Shown: positions 14,961-22,854, counted from the first letter of the stretch. The stretch: 30,130 nt of DNA from an uncultured Bacilli bacterium (GCA_944371685.1 CALVXV010000003.1:1-30130); one strand, 5' to 3'. Notes: generated by a model not told the origin, from the sequence alone. Program-made: numbers and translations.

Positions 14961-15101
14961 ATGTATGTAATTAAAATAACTAAAATAAAAAGTCGAGACT
15001 TATTTTATTTAGTAATGAGCAAACCACTAAATCATCTCGACAACTACAATAATAACATATTAAAGATAGAAAATCCATTATTTCAAGAGGTGGATTTTTA
15101 A
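14961..15101 (+). CDS. Possible 46-residue ORF through the structured leader
   Basis: An ORF runs from the ATG at 14961 to the TAA at 15099-15101 and abuts the pilin start. SD GGAGG (14955-14959) is only one base from the ATG. A second ATG at 14965 in another frame is followed at once by TAA (a start-stop pair). The reading frame crosses a perfect bipartite hairpin, which argues that RNA structure, rather than protein, may be selected here. The product, if made, is a basic 46-residue peptide with no recognised relatives. Confidence 0.3.
   Translation: MYVIKITKIKSRDLFYLVMSKPLNHLDNYNNNILKIENPLFQEVDF
14992..15041 (+). promoter_or_regulatory. Bipartite RNA hairpin upstream of the pilin gene
   Basis: The outer stem is GTCGAGA (14992-14998) with TCTCGAC (15035-15041), and the inner stem is TTTAGT (15008-15013) with ACTAAA (15026-15031). 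Both are perfect, separated by an asymmetric internal loop and closed by a 12-base loop. No T run follows, so it is not a terminator. It resembles a cis-regulatory RNA or protein-binding leader of the transfer operon. Confidence 0.5.
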
Positions 15102-15341
15102 TTGCAGGAAATTTTAAACGATGTCTTAAAATTAATTAATGATGCAATGAATTATTTACGTTTGTTCGTAATAGGTGCAACTGCCTTTTTTGTTGCCAAA
15201 GATTATGCACTTAAAATGGCAGCCACAGATGACAATCAAAAAGCGTCTTATGATAGGAAAATTAGAACCACCATTATTGCTGGAGTTTCAGCTTTGGTTA
15301 CAACTCAATTTGTTTCGTGGATATTGGGGTATTTCCAATAA
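15102..15341 (+). CDS. VirB2/TrbC-like conjugative pilin subunit
   Basis: 79 residues with two hydrophobic helices (about 20-34 and 56-75) separated by a short charged loop (KMAATDDNQKASYDRK). This is the plan of VirB2-type and Maff2-like small membrane proteins found at the head of Gram-positive ICE transfer operons. The start is TTG at 15102 with SD AAGAGGTGG. It is followed without a gap by 15341 (TAATG overlap). It probably forms a membrane pilus or pore component of the type IV secretion channel. The function is inferred from size, topology and position. Confidence 0.65.
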   Translation: MQEILNDVLKLINDAMNYLRLFVIGATAFFVAKDYALKMAATDDNQKASYDRKIRTTIIAGVSALVTTQFVSWILGYFQ

Positions 15342-15739
15342 TGAAAGATTTATTTATAGAAAACATCAATTCCATTTTAAAAGATAAAAATGTAGAAAAA
15401 ATTCCGTTAAAAAACATTAATACTTTAAGATATGTTGTGAATGATAAAACACTAATAAACAAGTTTTGGAAACAGTTTGAGAATAATTTTACTGCTAATT
15501 GTGATACTGATGATTTTTATATGAAAACAGAAGATTTCATATATAGAATCAATTTATTAGTTAATGACTATATTATACCAACTTATGGCGATATAAGTAA
15601 TGAAGCCATAAAAGAAAAAGTTGAAAATATGGTAAATAACAATATTGATTTATATAGTGCTGTTTCATATGATGATACCGATATATTAATTATAGAAGAT
15701 TTTTATGATATAGATAATGGAAAGGAATTTGGTATATGA
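15341..15739 (+). CDS. Uncharacterised ICE protein
   Basis: 132 residues, acidic, soluble, no signal or membrane segment. No family recognised. It starts at the ATG of a TAATG overlap with the pilin gene and ends in an ATGA overlap with the next gene, so the three are translationally coupled. The frame begins upstream without a better start. Placement between the pilin and the adhesin genes suggests a minor role in transfer or its control. Confidence 0.75.
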   Translation: MKDLFIENINSILKDKNVEKIPLKNINTLRYVVNDKTLINKFWKQFENNFTANCDTDDFYMKTEDFIYRINLLVNDYIIPTYGDISNEAIKEKVENMVNNNIDLYSAVSYDDTDILIIEDFYDIDNGKEFGI

Positions 15740-16020
15740 CAAATAACTACAATGATTTTAGGAGATATATAAGAAGTCATAATTTAGTAAATCGCATTTA
15801 TGATATGCTTTATTATTTTAAAGTTTTTAAAAACAATCGGTCAGAAAAGCAAGTAAAAGCATTTTTTAATCAAAGATTAGAAGATATTACCTATGTTGAA
15901 ACTCTTGCAAAATATTTTGAAAGTAAATTAAGAACGAACAAAAAAAATCATGAAGTAAGATGTAATTTAAATGATTTGATAAGTGATTTAAATTATTTAA
16001 AGCAATATTTATGTGATTAA
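15736..16020 (+). CDS. Uncharacterised small ICE protein
   Basis: 94 residues, basic and mostly alpha-helical in appearance (NDFRRYIRSHNLVNRIYDML...), without signal or membrane segments. No family recognised. It overlaps the previous gene by four bases (ATGA). A short gap with a near-perfect palindrome separates it from the next gene. Confidence 0.7.
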   Translation: MTNNYNDFRRYIRSHNLVNRIYDMLYYFKVFKNNRSEKQVKAFFNQRLEDITYVETLAKYFESKLRTNKKNHEVRCNLNDLISDLNYLKQYLCD

Positions 16021-16045
16021 CTTGTCAAAAAAAATATTATGTGCT

Positions 16046-16068
16046 AACATGACCTTAAAGGTGATGTT
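16046..16068 (+). promoter_or_regulatory. Palindrome sequestering the SD of the next gene
   Basis: AACATGACCTT (16046-16056) and AAGGTGATGTT (16058-16068) are complementary at 10 of 11 positions around a single base. The right arm is the SD of the gene at 16069 and ends at its ATG. As RNA it would hide the SD; as DNA it could be an operator. Confidence 0.5.
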
Positions 16069-16713
16069 ATGCGGAAAAAATATAAAATTATAATTGGGTG
16101 TTCAGTTTTATTAGCTATATTAGTTATTGTTGGCTTGTTTTGTTATTTCAATCATAAAAACAACACTAATGCTCAATTAGAAAATAATATAAAAGAAAGA
16201 AAAGTAAAAACATCAAAAGAAAATAAAACAAAAGACAATACTGATAATGAAAAAGTAACATCAAATGTGGACAATAAAGAAGAAAATGTTACAAAGGAAA
16301 ATGCCGTTTCTAGTTCATCAAACAATCAAAAAGAAACAAAAAAATCTAATACTAGCACTAGTACTAATAGTGCAGTAAAAAAATCAAATACAAGTAATAA
16401 TACGAAGAATAATCAAACTCAAAATTATTCGACAAATAATTCATCTCAAAATAACTCACAGAATAGTCAAAAGAACCCATCAACTGATAAAACTCCAACA
16501 CAACCAGAAAAAGATCCAAATGCAGTCGATACAACCGATCCATTATATCCATCACATCACGGCATTATAAATTACAGTACTTTAAATGAATGCAATGATG
16601 CGGGTTTTGATAAATCATTTGATGATCCTAATATTTTTAGTTTTTCTTGTATAGAAGTTCATTCAAATGCTGGTAATATTTTGGGATATTATTTGGAGAT
16701 TAGATATAATTAA
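16069..16713 (+). CDS. Membrane-anchored protein with low-complexity stalk
   Basis: 214 residues. A membrane segment at residues ~5-26 is followed by about 120 residues made almost only of Asn, Lys, Thr, Ser, Glu and Gln, which should be an extended, disordered stalk. The last ~50 residues (from PLYPSHHGIINY, with two cysteines) look folded and could be a small extracellular domain. Proteins of this plan often span the cell wall in Gram-positive mating machines, but no family is recognised. The SD is contained in the palindrome at 16046-16068. A terminator follows, before the adhesin gene. Confidence 0.7.
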   Translation: MRKKYKIIIGCSVLLAILVIVGLFCYFNHKNNTNAQLENNIKERKVKTSKENKTKDNTDNEKVTSNVDNKEENVTKENAVSSSSNNQKETKKSNTSTSTNSAVKKSNTSNNTKNNQTQNYSTNNSSQNNSQNSQKNPSTDKTPTQPEKDPNAVDTTDPLYPSHHGIINYSTLNECNDAGFDKSFDDPNIFSFSCIEVHSNAGNILGYYLEIRYN

Positions 16714-16722
16714 TTAGCACTT

Positions 16723-16745
16723 AGCACTTAATAGTGCTTTTTTTT
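16723..16745 (+). terminator. Intrinsic terminator before the adhesin gene
   Basis: AGCACT (16723-16728) and AGTGCT (16733-16738) form a 6-bp stem with loop TAAT, followed by T residues to 16745. An extra upstream copy of TTAGCAC allows an alternative pairing. It may lower readthrough into the thioester adhesin gene. Confidence 0.7.
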
Positions 16746-16777
16746 ATTGAAAAAATACAAAAGGAGGAATTTTATTA

Positions 16778-18322
16778 ATGAAGAAAACAATAACATTAAT
16801 TTTAGTGGCTGTGAGCATTGCACTTGGGTGTACTGGTTTAGTTTCAGCTAGTGAAAATGATTCGCAGTTTTCTAGACAGCAAATTTCAGGTGCATATTAT
16901 TACGAAAAAGATAAAGATACTGGAAAAACAATGGTAGGTACTGCTAATAAATTTTATATGAATGGCAAACTTGCCTATTGTATAGAGCCTTTAGTACAAA
17001 TAACCGATCATACATATAATTCTACAACTGATTGGAGTGTTACTTCTTTAACACCGGAACAACGTCATTATATCGAGTTAGTAGGTTATTATGGTTATGA
17101 ATTTCCTGGTCATCAAACTGATCATTATTATATGGCAGCTCAAGAACTAATTTGGGAAAAAGTCAAAAATGTTGATGCTAAATATACTACAGCTCGTGGT
17201 GGTGGATCAGATATTGATTTGTCAAAGGAAAAGCAAGAAATTTTAAATTTAGTTGAAAGATATGATATTAAACCTAGTTTTAATACTCAAACAATAGAAG
17301 GAAATATTGGTGATGAAATAACTGTTACAGATAACAATAATGTGTTAGACCAATTTCAATTAGATTATAATGGAAATCATAATGTAACAGTAGATGGAAA
17401 TAAATTAAATATCAAATTAGATGATACAACAATCGGTGAAGAAACAATTAGATTTAAAAAGAATAATTATGATAAACAAACAACATTGATTTATTATAAA
17501 GCAGATTCACAAAAATTAGCATCTTTAAGAGTATCTGATCCAGCAGTTGCTACTTTAAAAATTAAAACTAACGGAGGAACAATCGAAGTTGATAAAACTG
17601 GTGAAAAATTAGTATTGGAAAATGCAAGTTTTCATTATGATAAAATTAAATTACCTAATGTAACATTTGCACTTTACGCTAATGAAGATATTAAGGATAC
17701 TAAAGGGAATGTACTTTATAAAAAGTATCAATTAATAGATACTCTAAAAACTGATGAAAACGGAATTGCTACTTTAGAAAATTTATATTATGGTAAATAT
17801 ATTTTATTAGAATATGAATCAAGTCTTGGTAATCTTGTAAATGAAGAAAGATATACTTTTGAAATAACTAAAGATGATTTAGTTGATGGTAAAATAGTTA
17901 AAAAGATTAATTTCAATAATATTTTACCAAAAGGACAATTAGAATTTACCAAAACAGATATTGCTACTGGTAAACCTATTGCTGGAGCAACATTCCAAAT
18001 TTTTACTGACGATGATAGATTAGTATTTACCGGTACAACTGGGGAAGATGGAAAAATAGTTGTCGATAATTTATTTGTAGGTAAATTTTATATAATTGAA
18101 AAAAATCCTGCAAATGGTTATCAATATTCTAACGAAAAAGTTTATTTTGAAATAAAAGAAAATGGACAAATTTTAAAAGCTAATATGACCAACGAACAAA
18201 TCGTTGAAGTACCTAATACTGGATTAAATGATATTGTAAATGTAGTTAGTCTTGTATTAATTGTAGGAGGAGTAGCATTTTTAGTTTATGCAAAATCAAA
18301 AGGTAATCATTTCAAAAAATAA
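16778..18322 (+). CDS. Thioester-domain surface adhesin with CnaB domains and VPNTG sorting signal
   Basis: 514 residues. A signal peptide is cleaved near residue 25 (LVSASE). Residues ~35-165 match a TQXA/thioester domain: Cys68 in AYCIEP and Gln122 in AAQELIWE are placed to form the internal Cys-Gln thioester that lets such adhesins bind covalently to host amines. Two CnaB/SpaA-type domains follow (about 240-385 and 388-475). The second has Lys in EFTKTD, Glu in IIEKN and Asn near TNEQI, as needed for an isopeptide bond. The C-terminus is a sortase signal, VPNTG (478-482), then a hydrophobic helix and a basic tail. The next gene is a sortase, overlapping by 35 bases. Inside a transfer operon it is probably a mating-pair or host adhesin. 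Confidence 0.88.
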   Translation: MKKTITLILVAVSIALGCTGLVSASENDSQFSRQQISGAYYYEKDKDTGKTMVGTANKFYMNGKLAYCIEPLVQITDHTYNSTTDWSVTSLTPEQRHYIELVGYYGYEFPGHQTDHYYMAAQELIWEKVKNVDAKYTTARGGGSDIDLSKEKQEILNLVERYDIKPSFNTQTIEGNIGDEITVTDNNNVLDQFQLDYNGNHNVTVDGNKLNIKLDDTTIGEETIRFKKNNYDKQTTLIYYKADSQKLASLRVSDPAVATLKIKTNGGTIEVDKTGEKLVLENASFHYDKIKLPNVTFALYANEDIKDTKGNVLYKKYQLIDTLKTDENGIATLENLYYGKYILLEYESSLGNLVNEERYTFEITKDDLVDGKIVKKINFNNILPKGQLEFTKTDIATGKPIAGATFQIFTDDDRLVFTGTTGEDGKIVVDNLFVGKFYIIEKNPANGYQYSNEKVYFEIKENGQILKANMTNEQIVEVPNTGLNDIVNVVSLVLIVGGVAFLVYAKSKGNHFKK

Positions 18323-18923
18323 TCGTTTAATAGTTAAAAGATGTATACTTGTCATAAGTTTACTTTTAATAATTTTTGGTATTGTACTGTTTAGCAATAA
18401 TATATCTAATAATAATCATATATCAAAAGTAGATAGTGAAAGTCTTAAGGCATTTTTTTCGCATAATAATATTAATGCAGAAATGAAAACAACCGAAGAT
18501 AATTCTAAAAAAGAAATAATAAATTACATGGCAGTAATAGAAATACCATCTATAAATTTAATACATGGTATTCCATATCCTGGCAAAGATAATACAGTTG
18601 ATAGAAACATTCAAATTATCAATCCCATATCTTTGCCTGATATGGTTAATGGTAATTTTATATTAGCTTCACATAGTGGTTCTTCTTCTATCTCATATTT
18701 TAAAAAATTAAATAAAATAAAAGAAAATGATAAGGTATATATTTATTATGATAATGTTAAATATATTTATAAAGTTAATAACCAGTATTTAGTCGATAAA
18801 GGTCATGTTTCAATTAGAAGAGATCATTCACAAAGCACTCTAACACTTATTACTTGTGACAAAAAAGATGACACAAAACAACTTGTTGTTATAGCTTATT
18901 TACAAAATACAGAAAAATATTAG
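18288..18923 (+). CDS. Sortase dedicated to the thioester adhesin
   Basis: 211 residues: N-terminal membrane anchor (about 17-37), then the sortase beta-barrel. Catalytic His129 (in LASHSGS) and Cys190 (in TLITC) are present. The position usually held by the catalytic Arg (before LVV in the strand after the Cys) is Gln198 (TKQLVVIA). Sortases cut LPXTG-like motifs and join the Thr to peptidoglycan or to a pilin lysine. The gene overlaps the adhesin gene by 35 bases, so VPNTG is the likely substrate. The ATG at 18288 has a distant AGGAGGAG 14 bases upstream, so the start is somewhat uncertain. The class is unassigned. Confidence 0.88.
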   Translation: MQNQKVIISKNNRLIVKRCILVISLLLIIFGIVLFSNNISNNNHISKVDSESLKAFFSHNNINAEMKTTEDNSKKEIINYMAVIEIPSINLIHGIPYPGKDNTVDRNIQIINPISLPDMVNGNFILASHSGSSSISYFKKLNKIKENDKVYIYYDNVKYIYKVNNQYLVDKGHVSIRRDHSQSTLTLITCDKKDDTKQLVVIAYLQNTEKY

Positions 18924-19001
18924 GAGGAATTATGAGTTTTACAAATATTAGAAATAACACCGGTTGAACAACATTGGTATACCGATATATTTCGTAGTGT
19001 T

Positions 19002-20279
19002 TTGTGGTCAATCGGAAAAGGTATACTTGTATTATTAGATGGCTTTTTTGATATTATAAATAAGATATGGCGATATGATTTTTTTAATAATGAATATGTT
19101 AATAAAATATTTAATGGTGCAGTTATAGTTGCCTGTAGTTGGCTTGTATTAAAAGTAATGATAGAACTAATCATGAATTACATTGTACGTAATGATGGTA
19201 GAGATTCTCCTTTGTCCGTTTATCGTGGTATAGTTTTAGCTATTGTGATGATGTTCTTAATTCCATCTCTATTTCAATTTGGACATCAAATATCCACATC
19301 TTTAACAGATTCAGTTATTTCTGTTTCCGGTATGAGTTCATCTTCATCTGCCGAAACTAAAATATCTAATGCTATCGTGAAATCAATGGTATATACAAAT
19401 GAAACAAAAGAGAAAAATGCTACTGAAGTAGTTAATAATTGGAAAACAATAGATATTAATGCAACGGAAGGTGGATTTGCTGGACTTGGTGATTGTTATA
19501 AATATTCGCTTAATTTTTTTATGCTGATTATATTAGCAATTGTAACCATTTTCTTATTATTTTTTGTGGCGATTCAGATGGCAAAAAGAGTTATGGAAAT
19601 AGCATTATATAAGATAATTGGACCTTTTTGTGCTACATCTTTAACTACAAATCAACCTAGAGCTTTTGAAATGTGGTGTAAATCCAGCATGGGAGCATTT
19701 TTAATTACAGTCGTTCAATTCATTTCTATTGGATTATTATTAACCATATTTGGTAGTGCGTTTACTGATAATGGTACTTTGACAGGAATCTTTTTAGTAA
19801 TAGGAGCATTATTGTTTATTATTTCAACACCTACATTAATATCCTCTTTACTTAATCAGCAATCCGGTATTGTTGGAGGTATGGGAGATATGCAATCTTT
19901 GTTTGCTATGACTCAATTGACTGGTCAAGGATTGGGATTAGCTAGAGCCGGAGTTTCTGGAGCTTTATCTCTTGGAGCACGAGTTGTAGGTGGTGGTGCA
20001 AATATGATTGGAGGAGGTGCATCTTGGGTATCTAATATGATAAATAGAAGTAGGAATTTAAATCAAGAACAAAAAGATACAGTTCGAGATAGCATGAATA
20101 AACATAACTCATATAGAGCGAGTCAGCAAGTTAATGATTATATGAATAAAAATAGTAAAGGGAAATATGGCACAAATTATTCTATGAATAATAACTTTAG
20201 TAATCTTAATAATATGCGATTTAATACTATGAAAAATCAATATATGAATAATCATAATAATTTTACTGATAGGAAGTGA
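19002..20279 (+). CDS. VirB6/TrbL-like conjugation channel protein
   Basis: At least 425 residues with six or more hydrophobic helices (for example 43-63, 85-105, 165-190, 230-250, 265-285) and a C-terminal cytoplasmic-looking tail rich in Gly, Asn and Arg from ~310. This is the layout of TrbL/VirB6, the inner-membrane channel of type IV secretion. The start is unresolved. The first canonical codon in frame is TTG at 19002, yet plausible coding sequence (LQILEITPVEQHWYTDIF) continues upstream to a TGA at 18933-18935, right after the SD AGGAGG and an out-of-frame ATG at 18932. Either a one-base frameshift or an unusual start is present. It stops four bases before prgI. Confidence 0.75.
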   Translation: MWSIGKGILVLLDGFFDIINKIWRYDFFNNEYVNKIFNGAVIVACSWLVLKVMIELIMNYIVRNDGRDSPLSVYRGIVLAIVMMFLIPSLFQFGHQISTSLTDSVISVSGMSSSSSAETKISNAIVKSMVYTNETKEKNATEVVNNWKTIDINATEGGFAGLGDCYKYSLNFFMLIILAIVTIFLLFFVAIQMAKRVMEIALYKIIGPFCATSLTTNQPRAFEMWCKSSMGAFLITVVQFISIGLLLTIFGSAFTDNGTLTGIFLVIGALLFIISTPTLISSLLNQQSGIVGGMGDMQSLFAMTQLTGQGLGLARAGVSGALSLGARVVGGGANMIGGGASWVSNMINRSRNLNQEQKDTVRDSMNKHNSYRASQQVNDYMNKNSKGKYGTNYSMNNNFSNLNNMRFNTMKNQYMNNHNNFTDRK

Positions 20280-20283
20280 TCTG

Positions 20284-20550
20284 ATGTATTTAATTCCAAA
20301 AAACATTAAGATAAAAAAAGAAATATTTAAAGGATTTGGTATTATAGAAATCATAGCAATGGCTCTATCTTTAGGATTTGGTTTTTTATTACAATCGTGT
20401 GTTTCTGATTATAAATTAAAAATATTTCTTTTTGGATTTCCACCTATTACGACATTTTTGCTTTTATTGCCATTGCCAAACGGAAGTACACCATTAATTA
20501 TCTTCAAGAAATTTTTAATTTATAAATATAGGCAAAAAAATTATAAATAA
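20284..20550 (+). CDS. PrgI-family (VirB3-like) transfer protein
   Basis: 88 residues with two close hydrophobic segments (about 21-38 and 46-62) ending in a basic tail, preceded by IPKNIKIKKEIF, the signature layout of PrgI-family proteins from Gram-positive conjugative elements. These correspond to VirB3 and bind the VirB4 ATPase in the type IV channel. The ATG lies 4 bases after the VirB6/TrbL stop. Confidence 0.85.
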   Translation: MYLIPKNIKIKKEIFKGFGIIEIIAMALSLGFGFLLQSCVSDYKLKIFLFGFPPITTFLLLLPLPNGSTPLIIFKKFLIYKYRQKNYK

Positions 20551-20566
20551 AAATTATAGAAAATCA

Positions 20567-20575
20567 TGATATAAT
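20567..20575 (+). promoter_or_regulatory. Extended -10 promoter
   Basis: TGATATAAT (20567-20575) is a perfect extended -10, 30 bases before the next gene. The -35 region is poor. It would start a transcript near 20582. Confidence 0.5.
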
Positions 20576-20604
20576 TAAATCAATAAATACGTGGGGTGAG
20601 GATT

Positions 20605-21333
20605 ATGTTAGATTTTCTTAAAAAGATATTTCAAAAAGATAAAATGCCACATATGAGAGGCGAGCGTTTTATTAAAAATGGTGAGTTTAATGAAGAAGAA
20701 TATAATGAATATAATAATAAAAAAATCGAAGAATTTAAAAACAGATATGATTTAGCAACAATAAAAGGTATTGAATCCATCCCCGTTGAGGAAGCTCAGA
20801 AATATCCTGATGGTGGTAAAAGTGTTGTTTATATGCCTGAACAAATTTTAAGTAGACAAGCTACTGAGTATAAGAAAAGTGGACAATATGATTTAGCTAT
20901 CGCTTGTTTAAAAAAAGTAAATGAATTATATCCTCTTTCCTTCTATCGTTATACAAGAGCTGATTTTGAAAGAGTAGTAGATATGATGGTCTTGGCTGGC
21001 AGATTTAATGAAGCAAAGCAAGAACATAAAAAGTTAAATAATTTGTATGGAACAAGATTGGAAGAATTACAAGACTTACAAAATTTTGCTGTAAAAATGG
21101 GCGAAGAAAGTAAAGAAGAATATCAAGAACGTGTAATAAATCCATATTTAGAGGAAGCTCGAGACAGAGAAATATATTATTGGCTATTAGAAAACATGCC
21201 GAATATTGCTCCAAAGTCATTTGGAGGATTTAGAAGAATGAAACGTATTAATTCTGCAAATTATCAGAAAATTGTATCTGAAATATCTAAACAGGGATAT
21301 GATATTAATAACATAAAATTTTGGTATAAATAG
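20605..21333 (+). CDS. Uncharacterised TPR-like protein
   Basis: 242 residues, soluble and charged. Residues ~90-155 (YKKSGQYDLAIACLKKVNELYP, then LAGRFNEAKQEHKKLNNLYG) read as two tetratricopeptide-like helical pairs. The C-terminal part has NIAPKSFGGFRRMK and NYQKIVSEISKQGYDI. I have no function for it. It is common for such helical proteins to be carried as element cargo, and it has its own promoter. SD GGGGTGAG is 6 bases before the ATG; an in-frame start at 20596 is less likely. Confidence 0.7.
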   Translation: MLDFLKKIFQKDKMPHMRGERFIKNGEFNEEEYNEYNNKKIEEFKNRYDLATIKGIESIPVEEAQKYPDGGKSVVYMPEQILSRQATEYKKSGQYDLAIACLKKVNELYPLSFYRYTRADFERVVDMMVLAGRFNEAKQEHKKLNNLYGTRLEELQDLQNFAVKMGEESKEEYQERVINPYLEEARDREIYYWLLENMPNIAPKSFGGFRRMKRINSANYQKIVSEISKQGYDINNIKFWYK

Positions 21334-21401
21334 TTTGTATTAATTAGAAAAATGATTAAAATATTTAAAAAAGAAAGTACAAAATGAAGGAGTTTAAGTA
21401 T

Positions 21402-22028
21402 ATGATGAGAAAAATCTCTAAAAAATTTGACATAATTACATTAAATATTTTGATATTTTGTGTATTATATATAATTGTTATCTTTCCATTTAAATTTAGT
21501 ACTTTTGGATTTGATTATTTTAATAATATAAAAAAAGGATATGGCATTGATGTATACAATAATAATTATCAGTTAAATGATGATGAACAAAAATATATAA
21601 TTCATGAATTAAATGGTGTTAATATATTTAACCTTGCTTTTTTTAAAGTAAAAAATGTAAGCGTAATTATCCCATTTGATATAAAAGATGGTATTTCATA
21701 TGGAAAGATAAACATAGATGTTGAAATAGAAAAATATGATGGTGAAAAAATAAAACAGTTGGTTAACAGTTGTGTTAGTAATACAGAAAAAGTGAATAAA
21801 GTTGATATTGATAGTAATAATATATCTATATCATTTTCAAGAAGACTTATTGGAATTAATAATATTTGTAAAAGTGGAATATGTTCAATATTTCTAAATG
21901 CAAACAATCAAGCTAAAAGAATGTTTAATTTTAAATTGTGTGTTCGTTTTATTATTATAATTATTATCTTAATATTAATTAATTTATTGGCTTATTTTGT
22001 TGATGATAAACATAAAAATAGTGATTAA
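21402..22028 (+). CDS. Uncharacterised two-pass membrane protein
   Basis: About 208 residues with a hydrophobic segment near each end (residues ~15-35 and ~178-200) and a polar domain between them, with two cysteines (ICKSGICSIF). Both ends would face the cytoplasm and the middle would be extracellular. No family recognised. An ATG at 21384 is in frame, but the SD AAGGAG (21387-21392) serves the ATG at 21402 or 21405. Probably accessory cargo. Confidence 0.65.
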   Translation: MMRKISKKFDIITLNILIFCVLYIIVIFPFKFSTFGFDYFNNIKKGYGIDVYNNNYQLNDDEQKYIIHELNGVNIFNLAFFKVKNVSVIIPFDIKDGISYGKINIDVEIEKYDGEKIKQLVNSCVSNTEKVNKVDIDSNNISISFSRRLIGINNICKSGICSIFLNANNQAKRMFNFKLCVRFIIIIIILILINLLAYFVDDKHKNSD

Positions 22029-22078
22029 GAGTTAGCTCTGATAATTATAATAAACATTTATATAATTTTATACGTAAT

Positions 22079-22146
22079 ACTATTGAGGTCTAATACTTAT
22101 AAAGCAATAGTTTATTCATGAGGTTATCTTAAATGATAATCTTTTT
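22079..22146 (+). promoter_or_regulatory. Two-hairpin leader with attenuator-like terminator
   Basis: The first hairpin is ACTATTG (22079-22085) with CAATAGT (22105-22111), perfect. The second is AGGTTATC (22121-22128) with GATAATCT (22135-22142), 8 bp with one G-U, followed by five T residues. The T run ends 4 bases before the SD GGGAGG of the small ORF at 22164. TATAAT elements occur at 22046-22051 and 22061-22066. It is an attenuator candidate. Confidence 0.5.
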
Positions 22147-22163
22147 GTATGGGAGGATTTAAT

Positions 22164-22289
22164 ATGTTAATTATTGTTGGACTAATAATTTTGTTATTAG
22201 TTTTTTTATATTCTGCTTGTGGAATATCAAGTAAATGCTCTAGATTGGAGGAAATAATCAATAGAGAAAAAATATCAAAACTACGTTGA
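22164..22289 (+). CDS. Small membrane protein, 41 residues
   Basis: The ATG at 22164 follows SD GGGAGG with a suitable gap. The product is one hydrophobic helix (residues 2-16) followed by a short segment with two cysteines and a basic end (INREKISKLR). The cysteine in LYSACG is not in a convincing lipobox. Its last 29 bases overlap the next gene, and the SD for that gene lies inside this ORF, so translation is probably coupled. Function unknown. Confidence 0.55.
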   Translation: MLIIVGLIILLLVFLYSACGISSKCSRLEEIINREKISKLR

Positions 22290-22854
22290 AGCAATTGTAA
22301 ATCACTATCATCATTTAAAAGGATCTATAAAACAAGATGAATTACAGTCACTTTATTCTTCTGTATATCCTAATTCTAGAATTAAAGTAAACAAAGAAGA
22401 TTGGGCAGTATGTAATATAGCTGTGGAAAATAATTCTAGTCAAAAAGTTTGTGAACAATTTGAAACTATTAATAACAGAATTGATATTAATAAAACGAGT
22501 AGTTTGCAAACAAGTGAATTATTTATGAATCAATTTATTCAAAAATTACAACCATATCATAATGAAATATATGGTACTCTGGAACCGTTTTGTGATGATA
22601 GAGAGCAAGGTTTAATGCTATCTTTATATAATCAGTTAACCAATGATGTTATTTATATTTGGTGTTGTGAAGATAAAGTAAAGCGAGAAATAATGGTTGT
22701 TACTGCAAAAGAAAAAACTAAACATAATCTTTATATGCAATCCGATAAAGATGTTGCCCAGTATTTCTTAAAGTCGAATTTTCATAAGGCAATTAACTAT
22801 TCATTAAATCAAGTAAACAAATTTTTAGATAAAGATTTAAATATAAAATTATAA
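22261..22854 (+). CDS. Uncharacterised ICE protein, apparent AUA start
   Basis: About 197 residues, soluble, charged. No family recognised. The first canonical start in frame is GTG at 22423, but the same frame is open and coding-like for 54 residues before it (KYQNYVEAIVNHYHHLKG...), closed upstream by a TAA at 22255-22257. An SD, GGAGG (22247-22251), lies 9 bases before an ATA at 22261, the only start-like codon there. The likely start is therefore AUA. The gene ends next to the SD of the following gene. Confidence 0.65.
   Translation: MEKKYQNYVEAIVNHYHHLKGSIKQDELQSLYSSVYPNSRIKVNKEDWAVCNIAVENNSSQKVCEQFETINNRIDINKTSSLQTSELFMNQFIQKLQPYHNEIYGTLEPFCDDREQGLMLSLYNQLTNDVIYIWCCEDKVKREIMVVTAKEKTKHNLYMQSDKDVAQYFLKSNFHKAINYSLNQVNKFLDKDLNIKL

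Noticed and set aside
15175..15387. 70-codon plus-strand frame overlapping the pilin gene
   Set aside because: It is an alternative frame of the pilin and next gene. The pilin frame has the SD, two membrane helices and the TAATG junction.
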